From positions 124,001-188,000 of the forward strand of contig JAEANN010000044.1 in the NCBI GenBank assembly GCA_016841965.1: a stretch of DNA of 64,000 nt. Reading direction: 5' to 3'. Shown piece after piece: positions 32,389 to 40,747 of the stretch. Source of the stretch: Candidatus Roseilinea mizusawaensis. Its GTDB lineage: Bacteria > Chloroflexota > Anaerolineae > J036 > Brachytrichaceae. A program made the position numbers and the translations under genes. The notes under the pieces were generated by a model. It saw nothing but the letters and a program-made list of their open reading frames with translations. It had not been told where the DNA came from and did not search any database. Numbering within the stretch: position 1 is the stretch's first letter; every line of letters begins with the position of its first letter.

Positions 32389-33081
32389 CTACGTTTCCGG
32401 TGGGTAGATGGGCATCAGCGTCATAGCGTCATCCACCTCGCCGCGCAACCAGCGGGCGTAACCGATCTCGGCCAGGTAACCGGCGCGTCGCACGTTGAGG
32501 GGCGCCGGCGCTACGGCGGCGCGCATTTCGAGCAGCGATTCGAGTGCGGGTGTGAGGTCGCCACACACCCAGGCCGGCGGCTCGACCGAGCCTGCAAATT
32601 CGCTCCACGATTGGATGCACCAGTCATCGGCAATAGATAAAATGCCCTCGCGCCATTCATACCGGCGCGCAGCCACCCGCCCGCGCCCGGCCTCGACCAG
32701 CGCGTACACCGGCACGTGATGATTGGGCTGCGCGGCCGCGATCACGTCGAATGCTGTCACGCCGATCAGAGGCAGATTGCGCGCGGTAGCGAGTCCTTTG
32801 GCGATCGCCAGACCGCAGCGCACGCCGGTGAACGATCCCGGCCCGATTGCCACAGCCACCGCGCCGATGTCGGCCGGCTTGATATTTGCGGTGCCCATCA
32901 GCCGGCGGATTTGCTCGCTGACTCCGGCGGTGTGATGACGCTCTGTTTCCCAGGTGCATTCGACGCGGATCATCGTCAGGTCGCGCAGCGCCACGCTGCT
33001 GCGCCGTGTGCAGGTGTCGATCGCCAGCAGGATTTCCGATTTTGGATTTCCGATGTTGGGTTTTAGATTGTTGTCAGTCAT
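32389..33081 (-). CDS. tsaB: tRNA threonylcarbamoyladenosine biosynthesis protein TsaB
   Basis: A 230-residue TsaB, the non-catalytic partner of TsaD in t6A37 tRNA modification. The ASKHA opening LLAIDTCTRRSSVAL and the signature VAIGPGSFTGVRCGLAIAKGLA (about 87-108) are diagnostic. The first 17 residues (NNLKPNIGNPKSEI region) are encoded by a heptamer repeat, so the original start may have been closer to ILLAIDT; the ATG at 33081 is the best visible start. It is downstream of tsaE with the other arm of the repeat in between. Confidence 0.93.
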   Translation of the reverse strand: MTDNNLKPNIGNPKSEILLAIDTCTRRSSVALRDLTMIRVECTWETERHHTAGVSEQIRRLMGTANIKPADIGAVAVAIGPGSFTGVRCGLAIAKGLATARNLPLIGVTAFDVIAAAQPNHHVPVYALVEAGRGRVAARRYEWREGILSIADDWCIQSWSEFAGSVEPPAWVCGDLTPALESLLEMRAAVAPAPLNVRRAGYLAEIGYARWLRGEVDDAMTLMPIYPPET

Positions 33082-33130
33082 CGGTTCGCGCTCGTGAAAT
33101 TGCAAATCGAAAATCCCAAATCCAAACTCG
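33030..33130. repeat. inverted heptamer-type repeat spanning the tsaB start
   Basis: A left arm (33030-33072), with GATTTCCGATTTTGG-like units, lies in tsaB codons 4-17; a right arm (33096-33130), with AAATCGAAAATCCCAAATCC, fills the tsaE-tsaB gap. The arms are imperfect inverted copies. Confidence 0.82.
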
Positions 33131-33634
33131 TTACACGCCAAACGCATTCTTGCGAAAGGCCAGCAGGATCTGCCATGTGGCGGTATCCTGCGTCGAAAAA
33201 GTGAGCCGGCGTTTGTTCTCCTGGACGATCTCGAATCGCACCTGGATAGTATCTTCGGGAAGCAGGCTTGCGGCGCGTTCCGCCCATTCGATGACAGCAA
33301 TGCCCGTCTGGTCATCCAAAATCTCGTCCAACCCCAGCGTAGCGATATCTTCGTGGCGCTCGATGCGGTACAGGTCGATGTGGTAAAGCGTGTGATGATC
33401 GGCGGGGCGATGGTGTTCCTGCACCAGCGTGAATGTTGGGCTGCGCAAGGGCTGTGATGCGCCCCAGCCCAGCCCGACGCCGCGCGCGAATTGTGTCTTG
33501 CCGGCGCCCAGCGGGCCGGAAAGCGCGATGATGGCGTGGGCCGGCAGCGCTGCAGCAAGCCGCACGCCGAGGCGCTGCGTCTGCTCCGCGCTATGACTGA
33601 TGCACTCGAAAGACAGCGGTTCGAGAACGGGCAT
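33131..33634 (-). CDS. tsaE: tRNA threonylcarbamoyladenosine biosynthesis ATPase TsaE
   Basis: A 167-residue TsaE at family length. The P-loop SGPLGAGKTQFARGVG (about 39-54), SPTFTLVQEH (about 64-73) and the YHIDLYRIE strand (about 83-91) are classic, as is VIEWAERA. It powers the t6A TsaB-TsaD-TsaE complex. The ATG at 33634 fits the domain start. The 56-nt gap upstream carries a GCGTATC/GCGTATT repeat patch. Confidence 0.95.
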   Translation of the reverse strand: MPVLEPLSFECISHSAEQTQRLGVRLAAALPAHAIIALSGPLGAGKTQFARGVGLGWGASQPLRSPTFTLVQEHHRPADHHTLYHIDLYRIERHEDIATLGLDEILDDQTGIAVIEWAERAASLLPEDTIQVRFEIVQENKRRLTFSTQDTATWQILLAFRKNAFGV

Positions 33635-33690
33635 TACGTGTCACGTGTTGCGTATCGCGTATTGTGCTTGAACACTCTACCACGCGCGTT

Positions 33691-34551
33691 TCAGCCGGGG
33701 TTGATGAGCGGGTTCAGCACCTGGAAGCCGCGCACCAGACCCTCTTCGAAACGATCTCCCCAGAACACGGGGTCTTCGTGTTCGATGGCAATGCCGCCGT
33801 CGTAGCCGATTTCGATCAGCGTCGAGATGTACTCGGCCCAGTTCACCACGCCGTAGCCGGGGATGCGATAGCGCCAGCAGTTGTGGTGGATGCCCAGGAT
33901 GCCTTCGCGCCGCAGATTGTGATGCAGCATCTCGGTGTCCTTGGCGTGCGAGTGGTAGACGCGATCCTTGAAATCGCGCACGGCCTGAATGTGATCGATG
34001 CCTTGCCAGACCAGGTGTGATGGATCGAACTCCAGACCGAGCGCTTGCGACGGCACGCGGGTGAACATCTCGGTCCAGTTGCGCGGCGACCAGGCCAGGT
34101 TGACGCTGTGCCAGGGAATATCGCCCCACATGCCCGGCCAGTTCTCAAACGCCACGCGCAGACCCATGTCCTCGGCGGCCTGCGCGATCGGCTTGAACAC
34201 CAACTCGAATCGCTGCATGGCTTCTTTGTAGGGGCGCTCCGGCAGATTGCCGGCCATCGACGTGACGACGCCCACGCCCAGCAATTTGGCCAGTTCGAAC
34301 AGGACGCGATACCGGCTCAGCGTGACCGCCGGGTCGTCCAACAGCGGGTTGCCATAGTTGGCAATAGCCGACACGGTGATACCGTGCTTGTCCAGCACAT
34401 CCTGTGTCCGGCCGGCCACTGCCTTCAGATCGGCCGGCGCGTCCAGATTTTCGATCAGTGATGTGGCATGCACTTCGAGGCACTGGAAGCCGAGCCGTTG
34501 TGCGCGCCGAGCCTCCTCGACCGAGAACTTGCACAGATATCCGAGTTTCAT
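33691..34551 (-). CDS. sugar phosphate isomerase/epimerase, TIM barrel
   Basis: A 286-residue AP-endonuclease-2-like TIM barrel of the sugar isomerase/epimerase group. Metal-ligand glutamate and histidine regions can be seen: VAFENWPGMWGD (about 150), GLEFDPSHLVWQ (about 193), YHSHAKDTEML (about 218), AIEHEDPVFWGDRF near the C-terminus. It isomerises or epimerises an unknown ketose. Shine-Dalgarno GGAGG precedes the ATG at 34551. It is divergent from the enolase-superfamily gene, so the two probably serve one pathway for a sugar acid or sugar. Confidence 0.85.
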   Translation of the reverse strand: MKLGYLCKFSVEEARRAQRLGFQCLEVHATSLIENLDAPADLKAVAGRTQDVLDKHGITVSAIANYGNPLLDDPAVTLSRYRVLFELAKLLGVGVVTSMAGNLPERPYKEAMQRFELVFKPIAQAAEDMGLRVAFENWPGMWGDIPWHSVNLAWSPRNWTEMFTRVPSQALGLEFDPSHLVWQGIDHIQAVRDFKDRVYHSHAKDTEMLHHNLRREGILGIHHNCWRYRIPGYGVVNWAEYISTLIEIGYDGGIAIEHEDPVFWGDRFEEGLVRGFQVLNPLINPG

Positions 34552-34638
34552 GAATGATCCTCCAGGCGTGTCAGGTGCATTGTCCGACAGATCAGATGAG
34601 AACGCAAATTGTTGTGGGCTTGTTGATCTGTTGCGCCT

Positions 34639-34644
34639 ACAATA
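34639..34644 (+). promoter_or_regulatory. probable -10 hexamer TACAAT
   Basis: TACAAT lies 36 nt upstream of the GTG at 34681, leaving room for the Shine-Dalgarno. No clear -35 at the ideal spacing was found. Confidence 0.4.
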
Positions 34645-34680
34645 GGCTGGAATTCAGCCAAAGTGACAGGAGATTCTCAA

Positions 34681-36039
34681 GTGGACCAGCCAACCATCCA
34701 GGACCGTGTGCGCACCTATTCCCGCCCCTCTGATTTGAAGATCACCGATCTGCGTGTGACCGATATTGTCGGCGCGCCGATGCGCTGCTGCCTGCTCAAG
34801 ATTTACACCAACCAGGGCATTGTTGGCCTGGGCGAAGTGCGCGACGGGGCAAGCCGCACCTTTGCGCTGATGCTAAAGAGCCGTATTCTGGGCGAAAACC
34901 CGTGCAATGTGGACAAGCTTTTCCGGCGCATCAAGCAGTTTGGCTGGCACGCCCGGCAGGGCGGCGGTGTCAGCGGCATCGAGGTGGCCTTGTGGGACCT
35001 GGCCGGCAAAGCCTATGGCGTGCCGGTGTATCAAATGCTGGGCGGCAAGTTTCGAGACCGCGTGCGCATCTACTGCGACACCGATGCCGGCGACCGCCCC
35101 ACCGGCCGCGACATGGGCCGCGCGCTCAAGCAGCGCATGGCGATGGGCTTTACCTTCCTCAAGATGGACTTGGGCATGTGGCAGGCCATCCACGAGCCGG
35201 GCACGTTGAGCATGCCCACCGGCGAGCTGGACAAGTGGCGCACGTATCACAGCGCCGGCCGGCGCAAAGTCAACACGCCCGAAGAGCGCGCCATACGCAA
35301 CCGCGATTACGACTTCCACAACGTGATGCACCCCTTCACCGGCGTGCATCTCACCGAAAAGGGCCTGGACTTTCTGGAGCAATACATCGCCGAGGTGCGC
35401 GATGAGATCGGCTATGAAGTCCCGCTGGCGATCGACCATCTCGGCCACATCGCGCTTCAGGATTGCATCAAGCTGGCGAAGCGCATCGAGAAATACAACC
35501 CGGCCTGGCTCGAAGACCTTGTGCCCTGGCAGTTCACCGACCAATATGCGCAATTGAGCCGCGCCACGACGGTGCCCATCTGCACCGGCGAAGACATCTA
35601 CCTCAAAGAGAACTTCAAGCCCCTGCTCGAAGCCGGCGGCGTGTCGGTCATCCATCCCGATGTCTTGAGCACCGGCGGCATTCTGGAGACCAAAAAGATC
35701 GGCGACATGGCTCAGGATTACGGCGCGGCGATGGCCATTCACATGGCCGAGTCGCCTGTGGCGGCCATGGCGGCGGCGCATGTCGCCACCGCGACCGAGA
35801 ATTTCCTGGCGCAGGAATTTCATTCGGTCGATGTGCCGTGGTGGGATGACATAGCGATCGGCCTGGCCAAGCCCATCGTGAAGGACGGGTTTATCACCGT
35901 GTCGGATAAGCCCGGCCTGGGCATCGACGACCTGAACGATGAGGTGCTGGCGGCGCACATCGACCCCGATTTGCCCGGCCTGTGGGCGCCAACAGATCAA
36001 TGGGACAACGAGTTTTCTTGGGATCGCGTATGGTCGTAG
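34681..36039 (+). CDS. enolase-superfamily dehydratase/racemase (mandelate racemase type)
   Basis: A 452-residue MR-subgroup protein. Metal ligands are in AIDHLGH (Asp), WLEDLVP (Glu) and CTGEDIY (Glu); the KxD general-base region is FLKMDLG and the opposite-face base is His in MAIHMAESP. Together with [18 protein letters not shown] these support an acid-sugar dehydratase or racemase, substrate unknown. The GTG start at 34681 is preferred because AGGAG stands 8 nt upstream; the in-frame ATG at 34663 precedes that Shine-Dalgarno. Divergent partner: a sugar isomerase. Confidence 0.9.
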   Translation: MDQPTIQDRVRTYSRPSDLKITDLRVTDIVGAPMRCCLLKIYTNQGIVGLGEVRDGASRTFALMLKSRILGENPCNVDKLFRRIKQFGWHARQGGGVSGIEVALWDLAGKAYGVPVYQMLGGKFRDRVRIYCDTDAGDRPTGRDMGRALKQRMAMGFTFLKMDLGMWQAIHEPGTLSMPTGELDKWRTYHSAGRRKVNTPEERAIRNRDYDFHNVMHPFTGVHLTEKGLDFLEQYIAEVRDEIGYEVPLAIDHLGHIALQDCIKLAKRIEKYNPAWLEDLVPWQFTDQYAQLSRATTVPICTGEDIYLKENFKPLLEAGGVSVIHPDVLSTGGILETKKIGDMAQDYGAAMAIHMAESPVAAMAAAHVATATENFLAQEFHSVDVPWWDDIAIGLAKPIVKDGFITVSDKPGLGIDDLNDEVLAAHIDPDLPGLWAPTDQWDNEFSWDRVWS

Positions 36040-36167
36040 ACAAGTGCTCGATGAAGTGATCGGGCCATTGGTCCGGCGTGTCATCCGGTTGTCGGCGGCG
36101 TGTCACACAAGCCGGCCGCCGCCGATGCACCATGAATGTGTTGCGAGTCAAGCGCAAAGGAGGCGAA

Positions 36168-36686
36168 ATGTCTTCACAACCACAACTATCACCCGCGGCT
36201 GACATACCGGCGACAGCTGGCCTGTCCGCCAAGCTGTCGCTGGTGACGACGATTGCCGTCATGACGCTGGTCAGCGGCATCTTCAACCTGCTGGGCGGCG
36301 TCAGCGTCTTGGTGTGAGGCGTGTTCGTGGGCATTGTCTTCGGCTTCATGCCGCAGATGTTCAACACCTACGAATTTCGTGACGCAAGGTTCGTGGGACC
36401 GATGATGCTGGCGATTGGCGTGGTCGCGTTCATCCTTCTGGTGGCGCTGGGAATCTACTTTCTGGTGCTGGCGTTCCTGGAATTGCGCTATGGCATCCGG
36501 CTGTTGGCCAATCTGCCCGGCGTGCTCAAGCCGGCGCGGCACATCGCTGTGATGGAGATCATCGCCATCGTCGGTGGCAACATCATCGCGGCGGTCCTTG
36601 GAGTGCTGGCGCTGATGTTCTACAATGATCCGGCGGTGCAGCGCTACTTTGACATGTTATCATCTGATCGCGCAGCGTATGTGTGA
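36168..36686 (+). pseudogene. membrane protein gene interrupted by an in-frame TGA
   Basis: The ATG at 36168 with AAAGGAGG 3-10 nt upstream opens a frame that meets TGA at 36315-36317 after 49 codons, then stays open to a stop at 36684-36686. The two parts together would give 172 residues with four hydrophobic segments: LSLVTTIAVMTLVSGIFNLLGGVSVLV, GVFVGIVFGFMPQMF, a segment around VVAFILLVALGIYFLVLAF, and AVMEIIAIVGGNIIAAVLGVLAL. The stop falls between the first two. TGA could be a TGG (Trp) by one change, so a recent mutation or a sequencing error is likeliest. The family is unknown to me. Confidence 0.7.
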
Positions 36687-36721
36687 TCGGCTGCCGGGGG
36701 CGCAATACACCTGGCGTTCAA

Positions 36722-36756
36722 GCAGCCTCTTGTGATTGAACCAGGAGGCTGTTTTG
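36722..36756 (+). terminator. rho-independent terminator
   Basis: The stem CAGCCTC (36723-36729) / GAGGCTG (36745-36751) is followed by TTTT. It separates the broken membrane gene from the DUF1501 operon. Confidence 0.75.
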
Positions 36757-36784
36757 CATATCGTCGACGCGAATGAGGTGAGCG

Positions 36785-38245
36785 ATGTACCGACGTGACT
36801 TTTTGAAGGGGTGCGCCGGCTTTGCCGCTGTTGCCGCTGTGCGCGGCTTCGGCCTGACGAATCTGGTTTTTGAATCACAGTTGACCCGGCTGCCCGGCGT
36901 GCGCTCGCCACAGTCGCCAAGCCAGCCACCTCCTAACAATCGCGATTTGCTGGTGCTGGTGTTTGTGCGCGGCGGGTTGGATGGCCTGAATCTGGTTGTG
37001 CCGTTCAACACCGGCGCCAAAGATCGCCAGCAGTATTACACCGCACTGCGCCCAACCCTGAATATTCCCGCCCCCAATTCCAGCGCCACGCGCAAGGCAA
37101 TTGACCTGGATGGGCGCTTTGGTCTACATCCCGACGCGGCCCGCGGCGCAGCCGGCGTTAACGTGCCCAATCCTCACGCCAGCGACACCGGCGGGCTGTA
37201 TGCGCTGTATTCGCGCGGCGATCTGGCGATTGTGGACGCCGCCGGTTCGCCCGACGTAACCGGCTCGCACTTCGACACCGAGCTGTACGTAGACATGGGC
37301 GGCAAGAACAACCTCAACAGCGGCGGCTGGCTTTCACGTTATCTGGATGCAATCGGCGAACCGAATGATGCCCTGGCCGTCGCCCCGCAGTGGAATCCGG
37401 CTCCTTCCTTGTATTCGCCCGGCGGTCGTTCCTCGATGGTCGTGCCCAGCGGCGACGAGTTTGGCCCGCAATGGCCCACACAAAGCTGGATGCCCGATGC
37501 CACCCGCGCGGCGCTGATACAGGCGCAGCGCAATTTGCTTGAGCCGATGTATCAGCGCGGCAGCACTTTTATCGAAGCGGTGGGGCAGGCTGGCTTTCAG
37601 GCCTATGACGAGTTGGCGAATGTGTTTGCAACCACGTACACGCCGGCTGCTCCCTACCTCGACGTCACTTCTCATGTGCCGGATTATGGCCACTTTGCGC
37701 AATCGTTGCGCGTGGTTGCCCAAATTGCCAAAGCCTCGCTCAGTAACCCCTTGCGCGTGGCGGCGATTGACGTGGGCGGCGGCTACGACACCCACGACAA
37801 CCAGGGCACGGTGGACTGGACCGGCAACGATCGCTTCCCGCGCCTCATCACCAATCTGTCCAATAACCTGAAAGCCTTCTGCGACGACATGAATGCCGAC
37901 CCGCAATGGCGCGGACGCTATGTGGTTGTTGTGCTGAGCGAGTTTGGGCGCGTGTTGTACCAAAACCAGAGCGCCGGCAGCGATCACGGCAGCGGCAATG
38001 TCATGCTGGTCATTGGCAGCGGCGGGCAATATGGCGCGCCGAATATCAACGCCGGCATCTATGGCGAGTGGCCCGGTCTGACTCACCTCGGCTTTAACGA
38101 TGGCTTGCAGATCACCACCGACTATCGCCGTGTGATTGCCGACGTGCTGACTGCGCGCATGGGGGTCTCTCAATCGTTGATCAATAGCGCTGTTTTCCCC
38201 GGCTTCACGTTCACCGCCGGCTTGGGCATTGCAATTCCGAAGTAA
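36785..38245 (+). CDS. DUF1501 family protein with Tat signal
   Basis: A 486-residue exported protein. The N-terminus MYRRDFLKGCAGFAAVAAV is a twin-arginine-type signal (RRDFLK). The body holds DUF1501 features: LLVLVFVRGGLDGLNLVVPF (about 58-77), DVGGGYDTHDNQG (about 331-343), VVVLSEFGRV (about 382) and DHGSGNVMLVIG (about 399), in the alkaline-phosphatase-like fold. GAGGTGAG just upstream of the ATG provides the ribosome site. It begins a four-gene operon that includes DUF1800, its usual partner. The joint function is unknown. Confidence 0.9.
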   Translation: MYRRDFLKGCAGFAAVAAVRGFGLTNLVFESQLTRLPGVRSPQSPSQPPPNNRDLLVLVFVRGGLDGLNLVVPFNTGAKDRQQYYTALRPTLNIPAPNSSATRKAIDLDGRFGLHPDAARGAAGVNVPNPHASDTGGLYALYSRGDLAIVDAAGSPDVTGSHFDTELYVDMGGKNNLNSGGWLSRYLDAIGEPNDALAVAPQWNPAPSLYSPGGRSSMVVPSGDEFGPQWPTQSWMPDATRAALIQAQRNLLEPMYQRGSTFIEAVGQAGFQAYDELANVFATTYTPAAPYLDVTSHVPDYGHFAQSLRVVAQIAKASLSNPLRVAAIDVGGGYDTHDNQGTVDWTGNDRFPRLITNLSNNLKAFCDDMNADPQWRGRYVVVVLSEFGRVLYQNQSAGSDHGSGNVMLVIGSGGQYGAPNINAGIYGEWPGLTHLGFNDGLQITTDYRRVIADVLTARMGVSQSLINSAVFPGFTFTAGLGIAIPK

Positions 38246-38249
38246 GGCC

Positions 38250-40742
38250 ATGAACCGCTTTAGAATGCTTTTCGTCGCAGTCCTTGCCGCCGGCGCAATG
38301 CTTGCGCCGGCCGCAACCCGCCTACAGGCCAGTCCCGCCGCGCCGCTTGCCTTTGAGTGGACACCTCTCACACCCATCGCACCAGATGCGCGTTTGACCT
38401 TGCAAAGCGAGCCGGCGATAGCCCTGGCCGGCGACGCCGGCATGATTGTGTGGACCGACTCGCGCAACGCTATCCCCGACCTGTACGCCGCTCGTTTGAT
38501 CAGCGGAGCTGTGCAGCCAGAGATGCGCGTCACCAATCGCACCCCACACTTTTCGGCGCAGGCTTCCAGCAAGCCGGCTGTGGTGATCGAAAACGATCGC
38601 GCCTTCTTTGCGTGGAGCACCGACCAGCATATCATCGTCTCTCGGTTCGATATCAGCGGCACACTCTGGACATCCACAACGCAGGTGACCAGTCTGAGCG
38701 AATGGGAGGCGACCGCTCGTCGCCCCCGACTGGCCGGCAACGGCAGCGGTCAACTCAACCTGGCCTGGGTGGATTTTCGCAATTCATCCGGCAATATTCG
38801 CCCCGGCGATATCTATGCCGCGCGTTGCAACGGCAACGCCACGCCGGTCAGTTGCGCGTCGAACGTGAAGGTGAACGACGATGCGACGGCTATCCACGCG
38901 CAGAGCGCTCCCGACATCAGCCGCAACGGCAATCAGGTGGTGGTGGTGTGGGAAGATGGGCGCGAAGCCGGCATAAACTTCCCGCGCATCTACGCCAGCA
39001 TCTCCAACGATGGCGGCCAGACATGGGGCGCGAATATGCGTGTGAATAAGCGGCTGGATGGCGCCTCGCCCGGCCCACGCGACGCAGCGACCAGGCCGGC
39101 GGTCGCTCATGCCCCCGATGGCTCCATTTACGTGGCCTGGGAGCATCGTTCTGGCTCGCCAACTGCGCCGCCTGATATCTATGTGGCGCGCTGGGATGGC
39201 GCTGCGTGGAGCACGCCCTGGCGGGTGGACGCTGCGCCGGCGCGTGTGCGCAGCATCCATCCGGCCATCGCCGCCGGCCCGACCGGCGTCTTCGTGGCCT
39301 GGCAGGATCACCGCAACGGCAGCGCCAATGCCGACATCTACACCGCGCGCTGGAACGGCAGCGCCTGGACTGAAATCCCGGCCGTTGTTCAGGCCGGCGC
39401 GCAAACGCTGCCGGCCTTGCGCGCCACATCCAGCCAAGTGCGCCTGGTCTGGCAAGATGAGCGCGCCGGCCAGGCCGATGTCTACACGGCTGCTTGGGAC
39501 GGCAGCGCCTGGAGCAGCGCGACTCACGTCAATTCCAACCCGGCCCGTTTGCCATACCAGATGTATCCTGCGTTGACAAGCTTTGGTGGCCAGAATTGGG
39601 CTTTGTTCACCGACCGGCGCGAAGGCAGCGCAGAACTCTATGTGTCGCGCATGCTGTCCTTCACCCAGTCGTCCTCACCGGCGGCATTGCCGACTCAGGT
39701 CTCAACAGGTGGCTCGCTGGATGTGGGCAGCGGCGGGTTGGCTTTCACCGCCGATGGCCGGTTGCACGCCGTATGGAGCGACGACCTGTGGACACGCGGC
39801 ACCCGCGCTGTGTACTCAGTCCTGAGCGGCACGACCTGGTTGCCTCCGGTGTTCCTCAGCCGGGAGGTAACAGACGCCGAGATGCTGGCTGTTCCGGCTG
39901 CCTTTGGCAATACCATCGCCGCCGCATGGACGCGCTATGATTACGATGCCAACAGAGCCAATCTGTATGCTACCTGGAACACCGGCGCCGGTTGGGTGAC
40001 CGAAACGGCCGTGCTCACCACACCGCGCGACGCCTGGCGCATTCCTTTTGCGCTGGCAGTCGATGCATCCAATATCTATGTGGCCTGGCAGCAGTCACGC
40101 GCCGGCATGGGCGATGCGCTGATGTTAGCCCGGCGCAGCCTGAGCGGCGCCGGCAACTGGACATACAGCCGCATCGACCAGGATCAGAATGTCTCGTGGT
40201 GCCCGAACTATGCGCCGGCGCTCAAAGTCGATCAGGCCGGCGCGCTGCACGCAGTCTGGGCAGGCTGTCTGCGTCGCAATCCATCCAACACGTGGCCGCT
40301 CGACGGATTTGCACTCTACGCGTACTCCACCAATCAGGGCGCGACCTGGAGCGCGCCGCTCAAACTGGCCCAAACCAATCTCAACAGCGCCGATGCGCGC
40401 ACCCGGCCGGCTCTTGCCATTGGATCAAGCGGGCGTGTCATGGCCGTATTTCCGTCGCTTTTGGTCGGGAATGGTGGGTTCGTGGCGGCAATGGTGCAGG
40501 CCGGCGCGCTGGTCTTCACGCACACGATTGCCCCGAACACAGCCTGGACAATCCCCGGCAACTATGAAGGCAGTTGGTACGAGGGCGACAGCGCCGGCAG
40601 TGTATCGTTCGATTCGGTCAGCCAGCGCTTTATTGTGGCGCTCATTGACCGCAGCAGTGGGCGCGCTCCGCGCGTGCTGATCACTACCTATGGTGACACG
40701 GCGTTTGTCCCGCGCATATTTGTTCCCCTGGCAAGGCGGTGA
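38250..40742 (+). CDS. secreted repeat protein, probable beta-propeller
   Basis: An 830-residue exported protein. The signal peptide covers about 1-27 (FVAVLAAGAMLAPAATRLQA). From about 40 to 560 units of 55-65 residues recur with the pattern VAW-D-R-G--DIYAARW-G--W (for example VFVAWQDHRNGSANADIYTA), as in sialidase/BNR-like propellers. It ends in FVPRIFVPLARR, similar in type to the LPLVFR tail of the M14 peptidase. The ATG at 38250 lies 4 nt after the DUF1501 stop and the DUF1800 gene follows directly, so it is a structural part of this operon. No enzymatic residues are evident. Confidence 0.8.
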   Translation: MNRFRMLFVAVLAAGAMLAPAATRLQASPAAPLAFEWTPLTPIAPDARLTLQSEPAIALAGDAGMIVWTDSRNAIPDLYAARLISGAVQPEMRVTNRTPHFSAQASSKPAVVIENDRAFFAWSTDQHIIVSRFDISGTLWTSTTQVTSLSEWEATARRPRLAGNGSGQLNLAWVDFRNSSGNIRPGDIYAARCNGNATPVSCASNVKVNDDATAIHAQSAPDISRNGNQVVVVWEDGREAGINFPRIYASISNDGGQTWGANMRVNKRLDGASPGPRDAATRPAVAHAPDGSIYVAWEHRSGSPTAPPDIYVARWDGAAWSTPWRVDAAPARVRSIHPAIAAGPTGVFVAWQDHRNGSANADIYTARWNGSAWTEIPAVVQAGAQTLPALRATSSQVRLVWQDERAGQADVYTAAWDGSAWSSATHVNSNPARLPYQMYPALTSFGGQNWALFTDRREGSAELYVSRMLSFTQSSSPAALPTQVSTGGSLDVGSGGLAFTADGRLHAVWSDDLWTRGTRAVYSVLSGTTWLPPVFLSREVTDAEMLAVPAAFGNTIAAAWTRYDYDANRANLYATWNTGAGWVTETAVLTTPRDAWRIPFALAVDASNIYVAWQQSRAGMGDALMLARRSLSGAGNWTYSRIDQDQNVSWCPNYAPALKVDQAGALHAVWAGCLRRNPSNTWPLDGFALYAYSTNQGATWSAPLKLAQTNLNSADARTRPALAIGSSGRVMAVFPSLLVGNGGFVAAMVQAGALVFTHTIAPNTAWTIPGNYEGSWYEGDSAGSVSFDSVSQRFIVALIDRSSGRAPRVLITTYGDTAFVPRIFVPLARR

Positions 40743-40747
40743 GGCGC

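Noticed and set aside
36315-36317. Selenocysteine codon in the split membrane gene
   Set aside because: No SECIS-like hairpin follows the TGA, the context is a hydrophobic membrane protein, and no sel genes are in the window.
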